Below, one piece after another: positions 1 to 7,454 of a stretch of DNA of 64,000 nucleotides. The notes below the pieces were generated by a model that had not been told where the DNA came from, made no database searches, and was given only the letters and a program-made list of their open reading frames with translations. Origin of the DNA: Pseudochelatococcus lubricantis. GTDB lineage: Bacteria > Pseudomonadota > Alphaproteobacteria > Rhizobiales > Beijerinckiaceae. Position 1 is the first letter of the stretch, and each line of letters starts with the position of its first letter. The stretch lies in NCBI RefSeq assembly GCF_042432495.1, contig NZ_JBHLXC010000006.1:1-64000 (forward strand), read 5' to 3'. The translations under genes were made by a program, and so were the position numbers.

Positions 1-122
1 AGGTCGAATGTTTCTTCAACAAGCTCAAGCGGTTCCGCCGTATCGCATTGCGTTGCGAAAAGACGATCGAAGCATTCATGGGCTTCGTTCACCTCGCTTG
101 CGCAATGATATGGATCAGATGA
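1..122 (+). CDS. IS5-family transposase, C-terminal fragment (cut by window edge)
   Basis: Only the last 39 codons are inside the window, read from base 3 to a TGA at 120-122. The peptide begins VECFFNKLKRFRRIAL and ends FVHLACAMIWIR, which is the C-terminal signature of IS5-family DDE transposases: the glutamate and following helix of the catalytic core, then a short tail. The upstream part lies outside the window, so I cannot say whether the element is intact. The bases just after the stop, to about 137, probably hold the right terminal inverted repeat, but the partner end is not visible. The element sits about 100 bp beyond the 3' end of the tct genes and has no functional link to them. 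Confidence 0.8.
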   Translation, partial: VECFFNKLKRFRRIALRCEKTIEAFMGFVHLACAMIWIR

Positions 123-162
123 ATGCAGACAGCGCCTAACGGCCGCCGTGCGATATGAGCAA

Positions 163-190
163 ACGCCCGGGCCCTGCTAGGCCCGGGCGT
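163..190 (-). terminator. Hairpin terminator after tctBA
   Basis: Perfect 11-bp G+C-rich stem: ACGCCCGGGCC at 163-173 pairs with GGCCCGGGCGT at 180-190 across a 6-nt loop. It lies about 35 bp downstream of the tctA stop on the minus strand. The T-tract is weak (TTGCT), so it could also end transcription coming from the IS fragment on the other strand. Confidence 0.65.
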
Positions 191-224
191 TCGCTTCGTG
201 CTGTCGGGCGGGGGGACGGGCCGC

Positions 225-1751
225 CTATCGGAACCCGGGCCGGCCGTTCCGCAAACCTGGCAGGCGGGCGAAACGGCGCCGGAGGATGCGGACGGCGGGA
301 ATGAACAGCGCCGTCAGCACGATCGTCAGGCAGATCAGGCTGACCGGGCGTGAGAAGAACACCGCGGGATCACCCCGGCCAAGCTGCATCGCGCGCCGGA
401 GATTTTCCTCCATCATCGGGCCGAGAATGAAGCCCATCAGAAACGGCGCGGCCTCGAAGCCTGTGATGGCCATGCCGAAGCCGAAGAGTCCGATGGCAAG
501 AACGACGTAGACATCGAACGTGTTCAGCGTGGAGCTGTAGACGCCCACGGCGATGAGGCAGATGATCGATGGAAACAGGAAGCGGTAGGGGATGTTGGCC
601 AGTTTGGCCCACAGCCCGACCAGGGGAATGTTGAGGATCAGCAACATGACGTTACCGATCCAGAAGCTCGCGATCAGGGCCCAGAAGAGGTCGGCGTGCA
701 ACGTCATCATATCCGGGCCCGGCTGTATCCCCTGGATGATCAGCGCGCCAAGCATCAGCGCCATGGTCGGGGTGCCCGGAATGCCGATGGCAAGGGTGGG
801 AATGAAGCTCGTCTGGGCAGCGGCGTTGTTTGCCGCCTCCGGCCCGACGACGCCCTCGATGGCGCCGTGGCCGAATCTTTCGGGCGTACGGGAGAGGCGC
901 TTCTCGGCGGTGTAGGACAGGAACGACGCAATGGTTGCGCCCGTGCCGGGAAGAATGCCGAGAATGCTGCCGAGGGCGCTGCCGCGGCCGGCCGGCACGA
1001 TGCTGCGCCGGAAATCCTCACGGGTCGGCATCATGTCGCGCAGCCGCAGGGAGAACCGCGACAGGTCGGTTTTGGGCTCGGCCGTCGCGGTTATGATTTC
1101 CGGCAGGCCGAACAAAGCCATGGCCACCACCGCCACGCTGAGGCCGCCGATGAGTTCGGGAACGCCGAAAGCATAGCGCTGCACGCCGGTACTCAGGTCC
1201 GTCCCTATCATGCCGAACAGCGTGCCGATCACGACGGCAATCAAGCCCTTGACGAGCGATCCCCTGGCGACGAGGGCGCCCGCCACAAGGCCGAGGACCA
1301 TGATGGCGAAATAGTCCGCCGAATTGAGGGACAGGGCAAAGCGGCTTATCGCCGGCGAGAACACCGTCATCAGGATGATGCCGATCGATCCGCCGATGAA
1401 CGACGCGGCGGCGGATGCGAACAGCGCGACCGCCGCACGGCCCTGCTTCGCCATCCTGTAGCCGTCGAGTGTCGTGATCGCCGAGGAGGTGGAGCCGGGG
1501 ACATTGACCAGTATCGACGTGATCGCGCCGCCGTATTCGCCGCCATAGTAGATGCCCGCAAGCATGATGATCGCGGTTTCGGGAGGGAGGTAGAAAGTCA
1601 CCGGCAACAGAAGGGCGATCCCCAGCATCGCTCCGACCCCCGGCAGGACGCCGATGAACGTGCCGACGGTGACGCCGACAAAGCAGTAAAAGAGGTTTAC
1701 GGGCGTGAAAGCCGTCGCGAACCCGTTTGCGAGGAGCGTCAGGATATCCAT
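225..1751 (-). CDS. tctA: TctA, large membrane subunit of a tripartite tricarboxylate transporter
   Basis: The 508-residue protein has the usual TctA length and hydrophobic pattern of about 12 membrane segments. Family glycine-rich motifs are visible in both halves: GVLPGVGAM near residues 34-42, YYGGEYGGAITSILVNVPG near 68-86, and a second GILPGTGATI plus GIPGTPTMALMLGAL in the C-terminal half. Together with TctB it forms the inner-membrane part of a secondary transporter that takes substrate from a periplasmic TctC protein. The ATG at 1751 was chosen because it starts exactly where homology starts and overlaps the tctB stop by one base (TGATG); the open frame continues upstream but reads tctB in another frame. 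The substrate is not readable; the enzymes next door suggest a malonate or sugar-acid-like carboxylate. Confidence 0.95.
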   Translation of the reverse strand: MDILTLLANGFATAFTPVNLFYCFVGVTVGTFIGVLPGVGAMLGIALLLPVTFYLPPETAIIMLAGIYYGGEYGGAITSILVNVPGSTSSAITTLDGYRMAKQGRAAVALFASAAASFIGGSIGIILMTVFSPAISRFALSLNSADYFAIMVLGLVAGALVARGSLVKGLIAVVIGTLFGMIGTDLSTGVQRYAFGVPELIGGLSVAVVAMALFGLPEIITATAEPKTDLSRFSLRLRDMMPTREDFRRSIVPAGRGSALGSILGILPGTGATIASFLSYTAEKRLSRTPERFGHGAIEGVVGPEAANNAAAQTSFIPTLAIGIPGTPTMALMLGALIIQGIQPGPDMMTLHADLFWALIASFWIGNVMLLILNIPLVGLWAKLANIPYRFLFPSIICLIAVGVYSSTLNTFDVYVVLAIGLFGFGMAITGFEAAPFLMGFILGPMMEENLRRAMQLGRGDPAVFFSRPVSLICLTIVLTALFIPAVRILRRRFARLPGLRNGRPGFR

Positions 1752-2233
1752 CAGAAACCTCCCGGCAAGACGCGCATGGGCAGCCCCAGCAGGACCACGA
1801 AGATCAGCCAGATGGCGACCGCGAGGCCTGCACCCAGCAGGACGCTTTCGTGGAGTCTGGCCTCGCGATGCGCGAAGGAGCCGACCACGGTGGTGGCGAT
1901 GATCGTGGCGAACAGGCCCATGGGCGCGATGCCGAGCGCGAAAACCACGAACGCGGCGCAGACGAAGAGAATGCGCCGAAGGTCGACCGGCTGCTCCTCC
2001 GGGCAGGGGGCGATGATGGTCCTGATCAGCACGAGGACTCCCAGAACGCCGCCGATGATCGAGAGAGCGAGGGGGAAGTAGCCCGCTCCCATCTGCCGCG
2101 TGGAGCCGATCCCGTATCCCACCGCCATGTAGCCGAATGCCAGCGATATGGCGATGACGATGAGGCTGGCAATAATGTTGTTCCAGTCTGTCCGCCGGGT
2201 GGGGACGCAAATATCTGTGCGCGTTATTGACAT
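1751..2233 (-). CDS. tctB: TctB, small membrane subunit of a tripartite tricarboxylate transporter
   Basis: This 160-residue protein has four hydrophobic segments (about residues 20-40, 55-72, 90-125 and 135-152), as expected for TctB, and carries the family-like MGAGYFPLALS motif after the first segment. It precedes and overlaps tctA by one base, so the two are co-translated. The ATG at 2233 is the first start in frame. The 5' region to 2340 contains no other gene and should hold the promoter for tctBA, separated from the 3' end of the decarboxylase-like gene by a palindromic repeat at 2358-2400. The gene order, with tctC in a separate position upstream beyond the decarboxylase gene, is compatible with one long transcript from 4338 down to 225, though the hairpin at 2358-2400 may reduce read-through. 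Confidence 0.88.
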   Translation of the reverse strand: MSITRTDICVPTRRTDWNNIIASLIVIAISLAFGYMAVGYGIGSTRQMGAGYFPLALSIIGGVLGVLVLIRTIIAPCPEEQPVDLRRILFVCAAFVVFALGIAPMGLFATIIATTVVGSFAHREARLHESVLLGAGLAVAIWLIFVVLLGLPMRVLPGGF

Positions 2234-2357
2234 TGTTCCCGTCCTTTATGTTGACCCGGAATCGTGCAGCCGATCCATGGCCACCGACAGCCTCCAAAGG
2301 AGTTTCAGCAAAAGTGGACGCCGCTTTTTCGTTTGAAGTTACGTAAAAACAAAGAGA

Positions 2358-2400
2358 TAGACCATCTACTGTGTTTCAGCGTAATGCAGTAGACGGTCTA
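2358..2400. repeat. Intergenic palindromic repeat, copy A
   Basis: TAGACCATCTACTG (2358-2371) and CAGTAGACGGTCTA (2387-2400) form a 14-bp stem with one mismatch around a loop containing TTTCAGCGTAA. The last three bases are the TAG stop of the decarboxylase-like gene. The flank at 2341-2357, read on the minus strand, resembles the flank of the repeat at 15803-15840 (CTTTGTTTTTACG-type tail). It belongs to the same family as the copies near 15803 and 43699. It could act as a terminator or an mRNA-stabilising hairpin. Confidence 0.65.
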
Positions 2401-3129
2401 GAAGACGGCGGCTCCCGAGAGCTGTCCGAGCCTGCCCAGAGCGCGGCTCTCACCGCTCATGCCCAGCAGGCGGACAGCGGCCCAGACGCCCGCCGTCGCG
2501 CTGGCGACGACGGGTTTTCCGATGCGGGGCTCGACAGCGGCAGCGAGGTCGAGCGCGGGGAGTCCGCCGCAGGAAACCAGAATGGCATCCGCCTCTCCGC
2601 CAGCCATGCGGTCGGCCTCCAGGGCGAGATCGGCGACGACATCGGCCCCGACAGCCCTGATGGTCTCGACGGCGGTCATGTCGAGGCCGCCGATGTGGAG
2701 CACCTCAAAGCCCGCATCCACAAGGAACTGTTCAAGCTTGCGGTTGACGATCGCGGAATAGGCCGTGCCGACCGCCACCTTCCGTGCGCCGACCGTCCGC
2801 AAGGCATCGCGCACGGCGCTGCTCATCGTGGTCGCCGGCACGCCGGACGCTTCCTCGATCACACTGATCAGGTCATCGTTGAAGCCGGTTCCCCTGAAGA
2901 AACTCAGCGACGTGCCCATGAGCGCGATGGCATCGGCACCTTCGTCGTCCCGCAGTTCGCGCGCCAGCGCGGCCACGCGCTCGATCGCCTCGCTGTAACC
3001 CTCGATGGTCAACGCCTCCAGCGCAAGACTGCGGGCGGTAAACCGCACGCCCTCCGGATAAAGGCCGTAGGCTTCCGGCGGAACCGCATCGCCGGCCGGC
3101 GGTACGATCAGTCCGATCGTCATACTCAT
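2398..3129 (-). CDS. Arylmalonate decarboxylase / maleate isomerase-like protein (Asp/Glu racemase superfamily)
   Basis: The 243-residue protein matches the arylmalonate decarboxylase pattern along its length: TIGLIVPPAG at the N-terminus, LMGTSLSFFRG at 70-80, a GTAYS segment near 121-125 and SCGGLPALD at 186-194. Cys187 is the only cysteine. In the known decarboxylase, a single cysteine at the equivalent place (Cys188) protonates the enediolate, and Gly74 replaces the second cysteine of racemases; here Gly72 fills that place. This supports a cofactor-free decarboxylase or a related isomerase rather than a two-cysteine racemase. GGAGA lies about 7 nt before the ATG at 3129; a second ATG at 3123 is possible. 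The gene sits between tctC and tctBA in the same direction, so the imported carboxylate may be its substrate. The exact substrate is unknown. Confidence 0.8.
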   Translation of the reverse strand: MSMTIGLIVPPAGDAVPPEAYGLYPEGVRFTARSLALEALTIEGYSEAIERVAALARELRDDEGADAIALMGTSLSFFRGTGFNDDLISVIEEASGVPATTMSSAVRDALRTVGARKVAVGTAYSAIVNRKLEQFLVDAGFEVLHIGGLDMTAVETIRAVGADVVADLALEADRMAGGEADAILVSCGGLPALDLAAAVEPRIGKPVVASATAGVWAAVRLLGMSGESRALGRLGQLSGAAVF

Positions 3130-3381
3130 GGTGATCTCCAGTGAAAGAATTCAAAAAAAACGCCGGCGTTCGCCCGTTTTTACTGTGCATTGTTTTCGCT
3201 ATACCGGGATTATGGCCGATGCCGGGGCTTTGACCTGCCGCTCTTCCAGCATGGCGGGAGACGCCGGAAATCCGGAAAGCGATTGTCAGGCGCTCCCGCA
3301 TGACCGCGACGTGCGTCCCCGGTCGCTCCGTCGACTGTCGGACGTTCGTCGCGTGTTCAATGCGGTCGCGGGCAGGGCCTG

Positions 3382-4338
3382 TCAGGTTCCGTCGCGGACG
3401 GAGATTGCGACCTCGGTCAGCTTCTTGGCGATAGCCGGCAACTCGGCGGACACTTCCCCGCCCGTCTGGAAGGCAGGGATCAGGCCGGCGCGCGTCAACT
3501 GGCCGGGGAGCTTTTCGCCCTCGTAGGCACGGGCGATGGCGCCGGTTATGCGGTCGACGATTTCCTGGGGCGTTCCGGCGGGGGCCATGATGAACTGGCT
3601 TGGCATCGCCTCGAAGCCCTTGATCGTCTCGGCGATCGGGGGGATTTTCTCGAAGCCCTTGACGCGCTCCGGGCCAGTGTGGCCGAGAATGACGAGCTTG
3701 CCGCCTTCCGCTTGCGCGGCCGCGGCGCTGAGGCTCACGATACCGAACGGGACTTCTCCCGAAACGACCGCCGCCACGGAGGGCGCGCCGCCCTGAAAAT
3801 GCACGGCCTCCATCTCGATGCCCGCGGCATCCTTCAGCATCTCCCCGGCGAGATACTGCAGCGTCGCCGTGCCGGGCGAGGCATAGAAATACTCGCCGGG
3901 GTTTTTCGAGACCAGATCGATGAACTGGGCGACAGTGGAGACGCCGACGCCCGGATTGGCGACGAGCGCATGCGGCGCGACGGCTATGCGGGCAATCGGC
4001 GTAAAGCTCTTCACGGGATCGTAGCCGACGTTCCCCTGAAACACCGGCCCCAGGATCGCCGAGGTCTCGCCGGCATAGATCGTGTATCCGTCGGGCTTTG
4101 CCGATGCGACGAAGGCGGGGGCCAGCGTACCGGCGGCGCCGGGCCGGTTCTCGACGATCACGGGTTGGCCGAGTTGGGGCGAGATTTCGCCGCTGACCAG
4201 GCGCGCCATCGTATCCATGCCGCCGCCGGGGGCGAAGCCGACGACCACGGTGATGGGCTGGGTGGGGAAGGCGGTCTGGGCCAGGGCACTGCCGGCCATG
4301 AGCGACAGGGCAAGGCCCGCTGAAAGCAAACGATACAT
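3382..4338 (-). CDS. tctC: TctC/Bug-family periplasmic solute-binding protein
   Basis: This 318-residue protein begins with a Sec signal peptide that ends at about SALA-QTAFP (residue 20/21). The mature part carries the Bug-family opening ITVVVGFAPGGGMDTMAR and the VIVENRPGAAG motif near residues 60-70, which form the loops that hold a carboxylate through ordered water. It should capture the substrate in the periplasm and pass it to TctBA. The gene opens the leftward tct transcript: its ATG is divergent from the enolase-superfamily gene at 4499 across a 160-bp A+T-rich gap that must contain both promoters. Bug proteins are numerous and have varied ligands, so the substrate cannot be read from sequence alone. 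Confidence 0.93.
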   Translation of the reverse strand: MYRLLSAGLALSLMAGSALAQTAFPTQPITVVVGFAPGGGMDTMARLVSGEISPQLGQPVIVENRPGAAGTLAPAFVASAKPDGYTIYAGETSAILGPVFQGNVGYDPVKSFTPIARIAVAPHALVANPGVGVSTVAQFIDLVSKNPGEYFYASPGTATLQYLAGEMLKDAAGIEMEAVHFQGGAPSVAAVVSGEVPFGIVSLSAAAAQAEGGKLVILGHTGPERVKGFEKIPPIAETIKGFEAMPSQFIMAPAGTPQEIVDRITGAIARAYEGEKLPGQLTRAGLIPAFQTGGEVSAELPAIAKKLTEVAISVRDGT

Positions 4339-4498
4339 TAGGTTCCGCTCCTGGATTTATGTTTGTTTATAAGGTCAGGCTGCAGCAAAATCGTCTACTC
4401 GTCAACTATCTATCTTGCACCTGTTTATGTTTCACCTATGATGGATGCCTGTGTCCCCGCCGGCACGCGAATCCGGCGACGAAGGAAGGAGCTTTGCC

Positions 4499-5659
4499 GT
4501 GAACCTCACCATCAAGGACGTCAGGGTCTGGCCGGCCTGGATACCCAACAAGATGAAGGTCGGTTCGGTATCGGCGACAGCATCGATTTCCTGTGTCGTG
4601 GTCGAAGTGACGACGGAGGAGGGAGTTGCGGGCCATGGCATAACGTCGATCACGGATGAGGAAGCCGTGGTGGCCGTGCTCGAAGGGCTTGTGGCGCCAA
4701 ACATCATCGGCCTCGATGCCCTCGATCGCGAAAAGATCGCCGAAACGCTGTATTGGCTGCTGACCCCGCGCGGGCAGACGGGCTATGCCAGCCACGCCAT
4801 TTCGGCAATCGATCTGGCGCTCTGGGACATCCTCGGCAAGGCGGTCGGGCTGCCGTGCTGGCGCTTGCTTGGCGGCGCCCGGCGGAGCGTGCCGCTCTAC
4901 GTCACCTTCGGCTTCGGCGCGTTCGATCGCGAACAACTGGTGGAGGCTGCCCATCACCTGCGTTCCGAGGGGGTTTCGCGCTTCAAGATGGTCGTCGGTC
5001 ACCACGCGCTGGCCAAGCGGAACAGGGGGGTGGATATCGACGCTCTCCTCCGGGAGGACGTGGTTCGCGTCCGCCTCGTTCGGGAGGCGATCGGCGAGGA
5101 CAGCGAACTCTATATCGACGCCAACTGCAGCTTGAACGAAGGCGCGGCCCGCTGGCTCATCGATTCCCTGCGCGACATTGACATCGCATTCTTCGAGGAA
5201 CCGGTGCGCGACAACGACCCTGTCCGGATGCGGGAGTTGCGTCACCGCACGGGCATCCGCATCGCTGCGGGGCAGAACGAGGGGCAGCTCTGGCGCTTCG
5301 CGTCACTGATCCGCGAGGAGGCGGCCGACGTGCTGCAGCCCAACGCGGTCATCTGCGGCGGGTTCACGGCGGCCGCGAAGGTTGCCGCGCTGGCGCAGGC
5401 CAACAATGTCGATCTCGCCAACGGCGGCGCCTTTCCGTTTCACAACGGGCATCTGCACGCTGGCCTCGTCAACGGCGGTCTTGTCGAATGGCACCTCGCG
5501 GCGGTGGAGATGTGTCGCACGCTGTTTCTCGGGCTGCCTGAGAAGGAAGGGCAGACGCTCTGCCTTTCCGACAGGCCGGGGCTTGGTTTCGATCTCAACT
5601 ATGACGCGCTCGAAGACTTCGCGAGGCGTGCCACGGCCCATGGACATGGAAAGGGTTGA
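4499..5659 (+). CDS. Mandelate racemase/muconate lactonizing enzyme family protein (enolase superfamily)
   Basis: The protein is 386 residues long from the GTG at 4499, preceded by a strong GAAGGAAGGAG site; the frame extends upstream to 4445, but without homology. It shows the enolase-superfamily layout: an N-terminal capping domain, then a barrel with Lys163 (RFKMVVG), Asp207 in YIDAN, Glu233 in FFEEPV, Glu261 in AGQNEG, and a possible Asp277/His315 dyad (DVLQPN, PFHNGH). The second lysine of the usual KxK motif is a valine, so chemistry probably relies on the His-Asp dyad. Members of this branch dehydrate or epimerise sugar acids or cycloisomerise lactones. It is divergent from tctC and followed by a MarR gene, so it is probably part of the same catabolic unit. 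The substrate is not assigned. Confidence 0.85.
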   Translation: MNLTIKDVRVWPAWIPNKMKVGSVSATASISCVVVEVTTEEGVAGHGITSITDEEAVVAVLEGLVAPNIIGLDALDREKIAETLYWLLTPRGQTGYASHAISAIDLALWDILGKAVGLPCWRLLGGARRSVPLYVTFGFGAFDREQLVEAAHHLRSEGVSRFKMVVGHHALAKRNRGVDIDALLREDVVRVRLVREAIGEDSELYIDANCSLNEGAARWLIDSLRDIDIAFFEEPVRDNDPVRMRELRHRTGIRIAAGQNEGQLWRFASLIREEAADVLQPNAVICGGFTAAAKVAALAQANNVDLANGGAFPFHNGHLHAGLVNGGLVEWHLAAVEMCRTLFLGLPEKEGQTLCLSDRPGLGFDLNYDALEDFARRATAHGHGKG

Positions 5660-5711
5660 AGAGCTGCGTGTTTTTTGACCAAACCTTTCGGAAAGCCCCC
5701 GGACGGTATCC

Positions 5712-6266
5712 ATGATAACTGACAGCCTCCGGGTGGGGTGTGCGAGCGATGAAAGACAAGGTATGCGGGAGACAAACGTTTCAGCCGCTCCTGCGGGAGC
5801 AAACGTGGACGCCGGGCAGGAGACATTCGACGACGCCATCGACTATGGGCTGCTTGACAGCTTCATCGGTTTCCATCTGCGGCTGGCGAACGATCGTACA
5901 TACGAGAACTTCATCGACCGCCTCGGCGCCGACAGTTTGCGGCCGGGGTGCTTTACCATTCTGACATTGATCGCGAATAATCCCGGCATCACCCAGATCA
6001 TGATTTCGCGGGTGGCCGGCCGCGACAAGTCCAGTGTCGCCAAGATCCTGCGCTATATGGAGGATGAGGGGCTGATCCGGCGCGTGCGACTTGATGACGA
6101 CCGCCGCGCCTATGCCAGCTATGTCACCGAAGCCGGTGCCGAACTCAATGCGCGCCTTGCCGAGAAGGCGCGCATACAAAGCGCGCATCTCAGGTCGATT
6201 CTCGGGCCGGAGCGCGAGGCGGCCCTGCTCAGGACGCTGAAGGACCTCATCACCGCGCTGGCGTAG
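5712..6266 (+). CDS. MarR-family transcriptional regulator
   Basis: The 184-residue protein has a MarR winged-helix core from about residue 50 to 175: a first helix (YGLLDSFIGFHLRLAN), the recognition-helix region ISRVAGRDKSSVAKILRYME, and the wing RRVRLDDDRRAYASYVTEAG with the conserved D-x-R-R. It ends in the dimerisation helices. The start at 5712 has only a weak ribosome site; an in-frame ATG at 5763 is an alternative that would remove 17 residues with no homology. It lies 52 bp after the enolase-superfamily gene and probably regulates the tct/decarboxylase locus in response to its aromatic or carboxylic acid, though no operator palindrome was obvious at 4339-4498. Confidence 0.88.
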   Translation: MITDSLRVGCASDERQGMRETNVSAAPAGANVDAGQETFDDAIDYGLLDSFIGFHLRLANDRTYENFIDRLGADSLRPGCFTILTLIANNPGITQIMISRVAGRDKSSVAKILRYMEDEGLIRRVRLDDDRRAYASYVTEAGAELNARLAEKARIQSAHLRSILGPEREAALLRTLKDLITALA

Positions 6267-6291
6267 CGCGTGACCGCAACGGGGCGGGCTG

Positions 6292-7209
6292 CTACGCAGC
6301 CCCCTGGGACACCGGCTGGGTCAGGTTTCTCACCCAGTTGATGAAACGCTGGCAGGTGGCGGCTTCGTGCGAGGCCGGGTTCGCGAGTACGTGGTACTCG
6401 GAACCGACGATGCGGCTGTCTGGCCAGGGCTCGACGACCTCACCCCGCTCAAGGGCATCGGTTATCAGAAACCGGGGGACGACGAGCGCTCCCCGGCCGG
6501 CGAGCATCGCGCCGAGCGCGACATAGAAATGCGGAAAACGCAGCGCCGGCCTGGCGAGGGATTTCGGCAGGCCGGCATTCTGCAACCATGCCTGCAGCTC
6601 GCCCGGCCGCGTCGCCGCTTCCAGCAGACTGATCTTCTTCAATCCGTCCCTGTCGAGCCCACCCGTTTCGGCGAGGAGCCGCGACGAGACCGCCAGCGTC
6701 AGCTCCTCCGTGAACAGGTGGCAGGGGGAGAACTGCGACGGAATGACGTCTCCCCGCCGGACGGCGACGTCGAAGGGAATTTCGAGCCATTTCTCCGGCG
6801 TGTGCGTCGGCCTCACCATGACATCCACCGGCTGTCCTCCCGAAACGTGAAACTCGGGAAGCCGGGGCACGAGCCATTGCATCGCGAAGGTCGCCGGCGC
6901 GATCACCCGCAGCTTGACCGGCGGCGTGGTGCCCGCGCGCACCTCGTCGAGCACGTCCTGAATCCGGTCGAACGCCTCTCCCAGCACGGCCGCGAGTCGG
7001 GCGGTCTCCGGCGTCGGGATCATACCCTTGCGCTTCTCCGCGAAGAGAGGAGCGCCGAACCATTCCTGCAAATGTGACAGTTGTTTGCTGACAGCGCTGT
7101 GCGAGACGGAAAGCTCGTCTGCGGCGGAAGTAACGCTGCCAGTCCGGATGACGCTTTCGAGGAACAGAAGGGCCTTCAAGGACGGGAGACGGCGCTTCGT
7201 TTGTTCCAT
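6292..7209 (-). CDS. LysR-family transcriptional regulator
   Basis: The protein is 305 residues from the ATG at 7209, with GAGAGAGGA 8-16 nt upstream; a TTG at 7248 would add 13 residues. Residues about 8-65 form the LysR winged helix (LPSLKALLFLES, SVTSAADELSVSHSAVSKQLSHLQ, APLFAEKRKG). The remainder is the two-lobed inducer domain, and its composition resembles GcvA-type regulators (VKLRVIAPATFAMQWLVPRLPEF). It converges on the MarR gene (25-bp gap) and is divergent from the phosphohydrolase operon that starts at 7455. LysR proteins usually control the divergent neighbour, so regulation of the 7455-13756 operon is the best guess. Confidence 0.92.
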   Translation of the reverse strand: MEQTKRRLPSLKALLFLESVIRTGSVTSAADELSVSHSAVSKQLSHLQEWFGAPLFAEKRKGMIPTPETARLAAVLGEAFDRIQDVLDEVRAGTTPPVKLRVIAPATFAMQWLVPRLPEFHVSGGQPVDVMVRPTHTPEKWLEIPFDVAVRRGDVIPSQFSPCHLFTEELTLAVSSRLLAETGGLDRDGLKKISLLEAATRPGELQAWLQNAGLPKSLARPALRFPHFYVALGAMLAGRGALVVPRFLITDALERGEVVEPWPDSRIVGSEYHVLANPASHEAATCQRFINWVRNLTQPVSQGAA

Positions 7210-7454
7210 TAAGTCACATCCTCTCTCCGATAAAGTCACTGTACACAAAATTTATTATTCATCATAATGCAAATGCTTAAATATTCTTGTCACGAATGCA
7301 GAAAAATACTTCTACACCAAGTCCATGACAGTTTCATGAGGGGGTATGCCTTGTCCATCGAAAACAGCCGATCGCACGCGCCGGCATCCGGTTCCGGTAT
7401 GACCTTTGCGGACGGGCGTCGCCCGCGCGGAACCGGCCGCGGGGAGGGTTGACG

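Noticed and set aside
696..2081. 461-residue open frame on the plus strand opposite tctBA
   Set aside because: It is antisense to two clear membrane-protein genes, is rich in Arg/Gly/Asp/His, and has no homology or ribosome site; typical of G+C-rich DNA.
3159..3170. AACGCCGGCGTT palindrome followed by T-run on the minus strand, possible terminator between tctC and the decarboxylase-like gene
   Set aside because: The stem has almost no loop and would be only 4 bp if a 4-nt loop is allowed; too weak to call.
4339..4498. Repeated TTTATGTTT words between divergent tctC and the enolase-superfamily gene
   Set aside because: Short A+T-rich direct repeats without symmetry; may be promoter parts, but no operator can be defined.
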